From UBA993 sp964436815 (GTDB lineage: Bacteria > Bacillota > Dethiobacteria > DTU022), in contig CAYTER010000005.1 in assembly GCA_964436815.1 (NCBI GenBank), positions 1 through 64,000 on the forward strand: a stretch of DNA of 64,000 bases, written 5' to 3'. Shown piece by piece: positions 59,159 to 64,000 of the stretch (position 1 is its first letter; each line of letters opens with the position of its first letter). The notes beneath the pieces are model-generated. The model saw nothing but the letters and a program-made list of their open reading frames with translations. It ran no database searches and was not told the DNA's origin. A program made the position numbers and the translations under genes.

Positions 59159-59794
59159 TTATCCATTCCCCGTTCTTTCAAGAAGCGCTTTTGTATGCGA
59201 CCAGACCAGTTCCGCAATATTTTCAATTGAATCCTGAGCATTAATCACTTCAAAGCGATAATCCTCTGCATCAGCCAACTGAAGATATCCGGCCCTAACC
59301 CGTCGGTGGAAAAATAGATCTTTGCTTTCCATCCGGTCGGCAGTCACTTTCCGGCGCTTTGCGGCATCCTCGGCCATTAAATCAAACAGGAAAGTAAGCG
59401 CAGGAGTAATACCGCGGGCGGCAATCCGGTTAAGAGCCCTGATCTCCGCCAGATCCGCGCCGCCCCCGTAACCCTGGTAAGCCAGGGTTGAATCGGTGAA
59501 GCGATCGCATATGATTATTTTGCCAGAGATTAGGGCCGGAATAATCACCTGCCCGGTCAACTCAGAGCGGGCAGCCATATAGAGCAACAGTTCAGCGCCG
59601 AGTGACAAGGAATAGTGGTTTTCTAAGATTACCTGCCTGATGTCTTCTCCAACCGGGGTTCCACCCGGTTCGCGAATCAATAACGGTGACAATCCTTCTT
59701 TATTAAGGCGCTGCAACAGCAAGTCCGCCTGGGTGCTTTTACCGCAGCCGTCGATACCTTCAAAAGAAATTAGCAAACCCCGCGTTTTAAACAC
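59159..59794 (-). CDS. tmk: Thymidylate kinase
   Basis: A 211-residue nucleoside monophosphate kinase converting dTMP to dTDP. Motifs: FEGIDGCGKSTQ P-loop, the LIREPGGTPVGE substrate site, and CDRFTDSTLAYQGYG. First of tmk-holB-ricT. Confidence 0.97.
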   Translation of the reverse strand: MFKTRGLLISFEGIDGCGKSTQADLLLQRLNKEGLSPLLIREPGGTPVGEDIRQVILENHYSLSLGAELLLYMAARSELTGQVIIPALISGKIIICDRFTDSTLAYQGYGGGADLAEIRALNRIAARGITPALTFLFDLMAEDAAKRRKVTADRMESKDLFFHRRVRAGYLQLADAEDYRFEVINAQDSIENIAELVWSHTKALLERTGNG

Positions 59795-59845
59795 CCCTCA
59801 CCCTCACTGAGTTTAATAATAAATGATCCGGATTTGTTTATAGAG

Positions 59846-59870
59846 AAAAAAAGCAGGCCTGCCGGCCTGC
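59846..59870 (-). terminator. Rho-independent terminator of guaB
   Basis: Stem gcaggcc/ggcctgc (59853-59870) with a 4-base loop and seven Ts after it on the minus strand. Confidence 0.9.
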
Positions 59871-59891
59871 AATTGCGGACCACCAGTCAAT

Positions 59892-61346
59892 CTAGAAGCT
59901 GTAATTAGGAGCTTCCTTGGTTATCTGGACCCCATGCGGGTGGCTCTCTTTCAAGCCTGCACCTGAAATACGGATAAATCGGGTTTTCTGCTGAAGATCA
60001 GCTATCGAACCCACTCCGCAATAGCCCATACCGGCTTTTAGCCCGCCTGCCAGCTGAAAGACCATGTCGCCAACAGTTCCCCGGAAAGGTACGCGTCCCT
60101 CGATCCCTTCAGGCACCAATTTTTGCTCGTACTCCTGAAAATAGCGGTCACGGGAGCCTTCTTTCATCGCTCCAAGTGAGCCCATACCACGATAGACCTT
60201 ATAGCTGCGGCCCTGGAAAATTTCAAATTCACCGGGGCTTTCTTCAGTGCCGGCCAGAAGTGATCCAATCATCACCGTTGACGCGCCGGCAGCCAGTGCC
60301 TTGGTAATATCTCCACTGAACTTGATTCCACCATCGGCAACAACAGGAACATCATATTCCCTGCCGGCTTTAGCCGCCTCATAGATGGCTGTAATCTGAG
60401 GCACTCCTATACCGGCAATCACCCGGGTAGTGCAAATTGAACCAGGGCCAACACCTACTTTAACGGCATCCGCACCGGCCTTGATCAAGTCTCTGGCTCC
60501 CTCGGCGGTAGCAATATTGCCTCCCATTACATCGATATCGGGACATAGACTCTTAATTTCCCTGACTGAATCGATTACGGTCTGAGAATGACCGTGAGCA
60601 GAATCAACCACAATCAAATCAACTCCGGCCTCGGCGAGCGCCTCAGCCCTGTTAACGGCATCGCGTCCCACTCCGACTGCGGCAGCAGATAGCAGTCTGC
60701 CATTGCTGTCTTTGGATGCCCGGGGGTACTGGATTGTTTTTTCAATATCTTTAATGGTGATCAGTCCTTTTAAATTAAACTGATCGTCGACGATCGGCAG
60801 TTTTTCGATCTTATAGCGGCCCAGGATCTGCTGCGCTTCTTTGAGGGTAGTGCCGACAGGAGCGGTAACCAGCTTTTCATGGGTCATTACTTCACCAATC
60901 GGTCGGGTATAGTCATCTTCAAAACGCAGATCGCGGTTAGTAATTATGCCAACCAGCTTCTCCCCGACGGTGACCGGTACGCCAGAAATACGATAGCGCT
61001 CCATCAGGGCGGCAGCGTCATTTAATGTGTGCTCCGGGGAAAGCCGGAAGGGGTTGGTGATCACTCCATGTTCTGATCTTTTTACTTTATCTACTTCTTC
61101 AGCCTGTTTTTCAATGGACATGTTTCGATGAATAACCCCGATTCCGCCTTCGCGGGCAATAGCAATGGCCATGCGCGCCTCGGTGACGGTATCCATACCG
61201 GCAGACAAGAGGGGCAGGTTGAGTTTGATATTGCGGCTTACCCGGGTTGAAATATCGACGTCGCGGGGTGTAACCTTGGAATGGGCGGGAACTAAAAGCA
61301 CATCATCAAAGGTTAAACCTTCGTAGGAAAATTTATCATTTTGCAA
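59892..61346 (-). CDS. guaB: IMP dehydrogenase
   Basis: A 484-residue enzyme oxidising IMP to XMP for GMP synthesis. It has the TIM barrel with the catalytic cysteine loop GPGSICTTRV, two CBS domains (~95-205), and the flap motif EGRVPFRGTVGD. It does not usually occupy this spot between recR and tmk, so it is an insertion relative to Bacillus; it has its own terminator. Confidence 0.97.
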   Translation of the reverse strand: MQNDKFSYEGLTFDDVLLVPAHSKVTPRDVDISTRVSRNIKLNLPLLSAGMDTVTEARMAIAIAREGGIGVIHRNMSIEKQAEEVDKVKRSEHGVITNPFRLSPEHTLNDAAALMERYRISGVPVTVGEKLVGIITNRDLRFEDDYTRPIGEVMTHEKLVTAPVGTTLKEAQQILGRYKIEKLPIVDDQFNLKGLITIKDIEKTIQYPRASKDSNGRLLSAAAVGVGRDAVNRAEALAEAGVDLIVVDSAHGHSQTVIDSVREIKSLCPDIDVMGGNIATAEGARDLIKAGADAVKVGVGPGSICTTRVIAGIGVPQITAIYEAAKAGREYDVPVVADGGIKFSGDITKALAAGASTVMIGSLLAGTEESPGEFEIFQGRSYKVYRGMGSLGAMKEGSRDRYFQEYEQKLVPEGIEGRVPFRGTVGDMVFQLAGGLKAGMGYCGVGSIADLQQKTRFIRISGAGLKESHPHGVQITKEAPNYSF

Positions 61347-61551
61347 TGTGCCAGCCTCCGGCTATTTTCAGGTGAAATTTATTGCAATGATCATAACAAA
61401 CGCCCCTTGCAGTGTCAACCGCAACTACCCTAGACCGCAACTGCCCTACAGGCATAACCTGGAAGCCACGGGCAGGATATAGTCAAGCTGATCAAGAATT
61501 GGTTTAGCGGAAGCAGCAAGTAAAAGAAGTCTGTTGGGGAGGATACAGAAA

Positions 61552-62316
61552 ATGCCATATATCAATGTCGACGGCCGCAAAACATATTACTCAGGGGATA
61601 ACAGCCGTGAAGGAACCCCGGTGATCTTCTGCCACGGTTCAGGCGGCGGACATCATCACTGGCTTTTCCAGATCAGGGATTTGAAAAAACCGGTTAACCC
61701 CCTGGCTGTCGATTTGCCCGGTCATGGAAGCTCTGAAGGGGAACCGATGAATTCAGTTGCCGCGTACCGCGACTGGTTGAACAGATTCAGACAAGCAGCC
61801 GGCATCGAGAATTTTATTCCAGCTGGGCACTCTCTTGGCGGAGCAATAGCAATCGACTACGCCCTTCATTATCCCGGTCAGATAATGGGATTGATTCTGG
61901 TCGGCACAGGCAGCCGCCTCAGGGTGTTACCGGCTTTTCTCGACGCTTTACGGGAAGGAACAGTGCCACCTGATTTCGCCGATTTTCTATACGGCCCTGA
62001 TGCCGCCGATGATTTACGCGAAAAGGGGAGAGAAGAGGTTAAATCTTGCTCACCTGACCTTTATTACGCCGATTTAAGCGCCTGTGATCATTTTGATGTA
62101 AGCAGCGAACTGCCGGGTATTGATAAACCGGCCTTGATCATCTGCGGTACTGAAGATCGACTTACCCCGGTAAAGTACAGCCGCTTTCTTGAAGAAAAAA
62201 TTCCCTGGAGCCGGATTGAAATAATTGAAGGTGCCGGCCATATGGTCATGCTTGAGAAGCCGGCACAGGTTAACCGGGCCATCACCAGGTTCGTGGAAGA
62301 ACTGGCGGCAGGTTAA
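61552..62316 (+). CDS. Alpha/beta hydrolase
   Basis: A ~254-residue serine hydrolase with the nucleophile elbow GHSLGG, the oxyanion-hole HGSGGGHHHW, a catalytic Asp in CGTEDRLTPV and His in GAGHMVMLE. Cytoplasmic, probably an esterase; substrate unknown. ATG 61552 lies nine bases after GGGGAGG. Followed 43 bases later by a DUF3786 gene, perhaps as a two-gene operon. Confidence 0.9.
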   Translation: MPYINVDGRKTYYSGDNSREGTPVIFCHGSGGGHHHWLFQIRDLKKPVNPLAVDLPGHGSSEGEPMNSVAAYRDWLNRFRQAAGIENFIPAGHSLGGAIAIDYALHYPGQIMGLILVGTGSRLRVLPAFLDALREGTVPPDFADFLYGPDAADDLREKGREEVKSCSPDLYYADLSACDHFDVSSELPGIDKPALIICGTEDRLTPVKYSRFLEEKIPWSRIEIIEGAGHMVMLEKPAQVNRAITRFVEELAAG

Positions 62317-62359
62317 CCTAAAACCCCGTTAGACCTTTGTCTGAAAGTAAGGAGGATCT

Positions 62360-62977
62360 ATGGAGAAAAAACGCAGTTATTTTAATCTTGAAGAAACCCT
62401 GAAGCAGGCTACAGCAAAATTTGCAAACCTCGATCCTGCCACTCTGGGCTTAAATTCCGGCGCCAGATGGCAGCAGGCCGAAAATGCACTGCACATCCCT
62501 TTCCTCGATCAGGAATACCGGGTAGCTTATCCCGGCGGAAAGGTAAAAACAGCAGCAGGAGAGGATGCCTCGATCTACCTGGCCATTATTATTTTGCATT
62601 ACCTGGTCACCGCCGACGGCACCCCGTTAGCCGGACGCTGGATTGCCTACCGTCACCTCCCCGGAGGCGATATTTACATTGATCCTTTCCAGAAGAGGGC
62701 GATCACTCCATTTCTAAAGACCTTTGGCGAAAAACCCGATCAGTTCAAGAAAGCCGCGACTGCCCTGGGCGGCGTTGAGCAGAAAATGAGCGGTATAAGC
62801 ATGGTCATTCCGGTTTTCCCGCGGGTTCCGCTCTGCTTCACAATTTGGCCCGGAGATGAGGAAATGCCCGCTTCGGCAAACATACTATTTGATGAATCAG
62901 CCCCGCACTACCTGCCGACAGAAGATTATGCACACCTGCCGGCCATCGTCAACGGGGCTCTAAAAAGCAAACTTTAG
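62360..62977 (+). CDS. DUF3786 domain protein
   Basis: A 205-residue protein of the DUF3786 family (IILHYLVTADGTPLAGRWIAYRHLPGGDIY and the LCFTIWPGDEEMPASANILFDESAPHYLPTED region). This family is common in anaerobes and can be near corrinoid or CO-related genes, but its function is not established. It is complete; the stop codon falls five bases before the sequence gap. Confidence 0.85.
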   Translation: MEKKRSYFNLEETLKQATAKFANLDPATLGLNSGARWQQAENALHIPFLDQEYRVAYPGGKVKTAAGEDASIYLAIIILHYLVTADGTPLAGRWIAYRHLPGGDIYIDPFQKRAITPFLKTFGEKPDQFKKAATALGGVEQKMSGISMVIPVFPRVPLCFTIWPGDEEMPASANILFDESAPHYLPTEDYAHLPAIVNGALKSKL

Positions 62978-62981
62978 TAGC

Positions 62982-63081
62982 NNNNNNNNNNNNNNNNNNN
63001 NNNNNNNNNNNNNNNNNNNNNNNNNNNNNNNNNNNNNNNNNNNNNNNNNNNNNNNNNNNNNNNNNNNNNNNNNNNNNNNNN
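62982..63081. other. Assembly gap (100 Ns)
   Basis: Exactly 100 undetermined bases, the usual scaffold placeholder, so its true length is unknown. Genes between DUF3786 and recR may be missing. Confidence 0.98.
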
Positions 63082-63082
63082 T

Positions 63083-63679
63083 TTACATGTCGCGACGGCC
63101 GTCAAGAGCACGGCTGAGGGTCAGATCGTCGGCATACTCCAGATCCCCGCCCACCGGCAAGCCGAAAGCAATGCGGGTCACTCTGACCCCTTGAGGTTTA
63201 AGCATTCGCGCCAGGTAGCCGGCAGTTGCGTCACCTTCTACATTCGGGTTGGTGGCAATAATGACCTCGCTGATCTTTTCTTCAGTAATGCGCCTGACCA
63301 GTTGATCAAAGTGAAGTTCTTCCGGACCGATGCCATCAAGCGGCGATAAGGCCCCGTGCAGCACGTGGTAAAGTCCCCGATACTGCCCTGTGCGCTCGAT
63401 AACCAGAACATCCCGCGGCTCCTGGATAATGCAGAGCAAAGACTGATCACGACTTTCATCGCTGCAATAGGGGCAAATTTCCCCTTCAGCCAGGCTCCCG
63501 CAGGTTTTGCAAAAATCTAATTTATCTTTTGCCTCAACCATCGCCCGGGCGATCATCACCACTTCTTCGCGGGGGCAGCTCAGCAGAAAAAAAGCCAGTC
63601 TCTGTGCTGTTTTTGGACCAATTCCGGGAAAACGGCAAAGCACTTCAACCAGCCGCTTCAGTGAATCGGGATAAACCAT
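63083..63679 (-). CDS. recR: Recombination protein RecR
   Basis: A 198-residue recombination mediator acting with RecO/RecF. It has the HhH segment (RFPGIGPKTAQRLAFFLL), the zinc-like CKTCGSLAEGEICPYC and the Toprim region (LLCIIQEPRDVLVIERTGQYRGLYHVL). Its end abuts the sequence gap but the stop codon is present. It starts one base after the ybaB stop. Confidence 0.97.
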   Translation of the reverse strand: MVYPDSLKRLVEVLCRFPGIGPKTAQRLAFFLLSCPREEVVMIARAMVEAKDKLDFCKTCGSLAEGEICPYCSDESRDQSLLCIIQEPRDVLVIERTGQYRGLYHVLHGALSPLDGIGPEELHFDQLVRRITEEKISEVIIATNPNVEGDATAGYLARMLKPQGVRVTRIAFGLPVGGDLEYADDLTLSRALDGRRDM

Positions 63680-64000
63680 TTAAAACATTCCCGGAGGCAG
63701 GTTAAGCCCCCCGGCCAGTTTCTGCATCTCAGAGGCCACCAGATCATCAACCCTTTTAAAAGCTTCGTTGACTGCGGCAACAATCATATCCTCGAGCATC
63801 TCACGGTTATCTTCACTGATCGCTTCCGGGTCGATCTGCAGAGATACCAGAGTTTTGGTGCCGCTGGCGACAACCCTGACTGCACCGCCACCGCTTGTCG
63901 CCTCTACAGTTTTCGCGGCTATTTCTTCCTGCATACGGCCCATTTCCGCCTGGGCTTTCTGCAGCTGCTTCATCATCTTGTTCATACCACCGTTAGACAT
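63680..64000 (-). CDS. YbaB/EbfC family nucleoid-associated protein
   Basis: A 106-residue DNA-binding protein of the YbaB family (MNKMMKQLQKAQAEMGRMQEEIAAKTVEA and GGAVRVVASG). The ATG is at the very edge of the window, so an upstream start cannot be excluded, though the length is normal. YbaB-recR is the standard pair after dnaX, which should lie beyond the window. Confidence 0.93.
   Translation of the reverse strand: MSNGGMNKMMKQLQKAQAEMGRMQEEIAAKTVEATSGGGAVRVVASGTKTLVSLQIDPEAISEDNREMLEDMIVAAVNEAFKRVDDLVASEMQKLAGGLNLPPGMF

Overview
The window looks like one chromosomal contig from an anaerobic, low-to-moderate-GC Firmicute of the clostridial grade. It is probably a draft or metagenome assembly, because 100 Ns interrupt it at 62982-63081. 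The pointers are: (i) the gene order on the minus strand from ybaB-recR leftwards through tmk-holB-ricT, metG-tatD, rsmA, veg, ispE, spoVG-glmU-prs-ctc-pth, mfd, a SpoVB-like flippase, yabN/mazG, hup, divIC, yabR, tilS-hpt-ftsH, which is the origin-proximal block known from Bacillus subtilis and relatives; (ii) a Bacillus-type PhoP-box array in front of pstS; (iii) pyruvate:ferredoxin oxidoreductase and formate-tetrahydrofolate ligase, enzymes of anaerobic carbon metabolism. Many genes start with TTG, GTG or apparently CTG. The sporulation genes usually embedded in this block (spoIIE, yabP/yabQ, spoVT, yabG, bofA) are missing here, although spoVG and abrB are present.

Layout. 1-7433: G/C-rich repeats, then a complete phosphate regulon on the minus strand (phoP-phoR, pstS-pstC-pstA-pstB-phoU). 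7796-13507: a sodium:solute symporter with a 43-residue membrane partner, then a large PFOR bounded on both sides by copies of a ~220-bp inverted-repeat element. 14065-16281: nitroreductase, patatin phospholipase and coaX (minus). 16473-20937: a membrane protein of CPBP type and a folate operon folE-HD-folP-folB-folK (plus). 21031-21267: third copy of the repeat element, inverted. 21395-25128: fhs, a P1-family peptidase and an amidohydrolase. 25156-37311: ftsH to mfd. 37585-44653: an accessory island splitting the conserved pth-mfd neighbourhood. 44650-64000: pth back to ybaB, interrupted by an SCP2 gene, abrB, an alpha/beta hydrolase and a DUF3786 gene, all on the plus strand.

The best candidate for an undescribed system is the island at 38764-44653. 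It holds a formate/nitrite-channel (FNT) protein with an N-terminal domain containing four spaced cysteines, a stand-alone copy of that domain with exactly the same cysteine spacing, an iron-ADH-like dehydrogenase whose metal site is altered, a soluble PAS histidine kinase with a cysteine motif, and an NtrC-type sigma-54 activator. A full-consensus sigma-54 promoter lies just upstream of the FNT gene, and a palindrome at enhancer distance lies upstream of that. Together they suggest a two-component circuit that switches on transport and oxidoreduction of a small organic acid or alcohol. The second main novelty is the dispersed repeat family with terminal inverted repeats and a central hairpin that appears to covary between copies.
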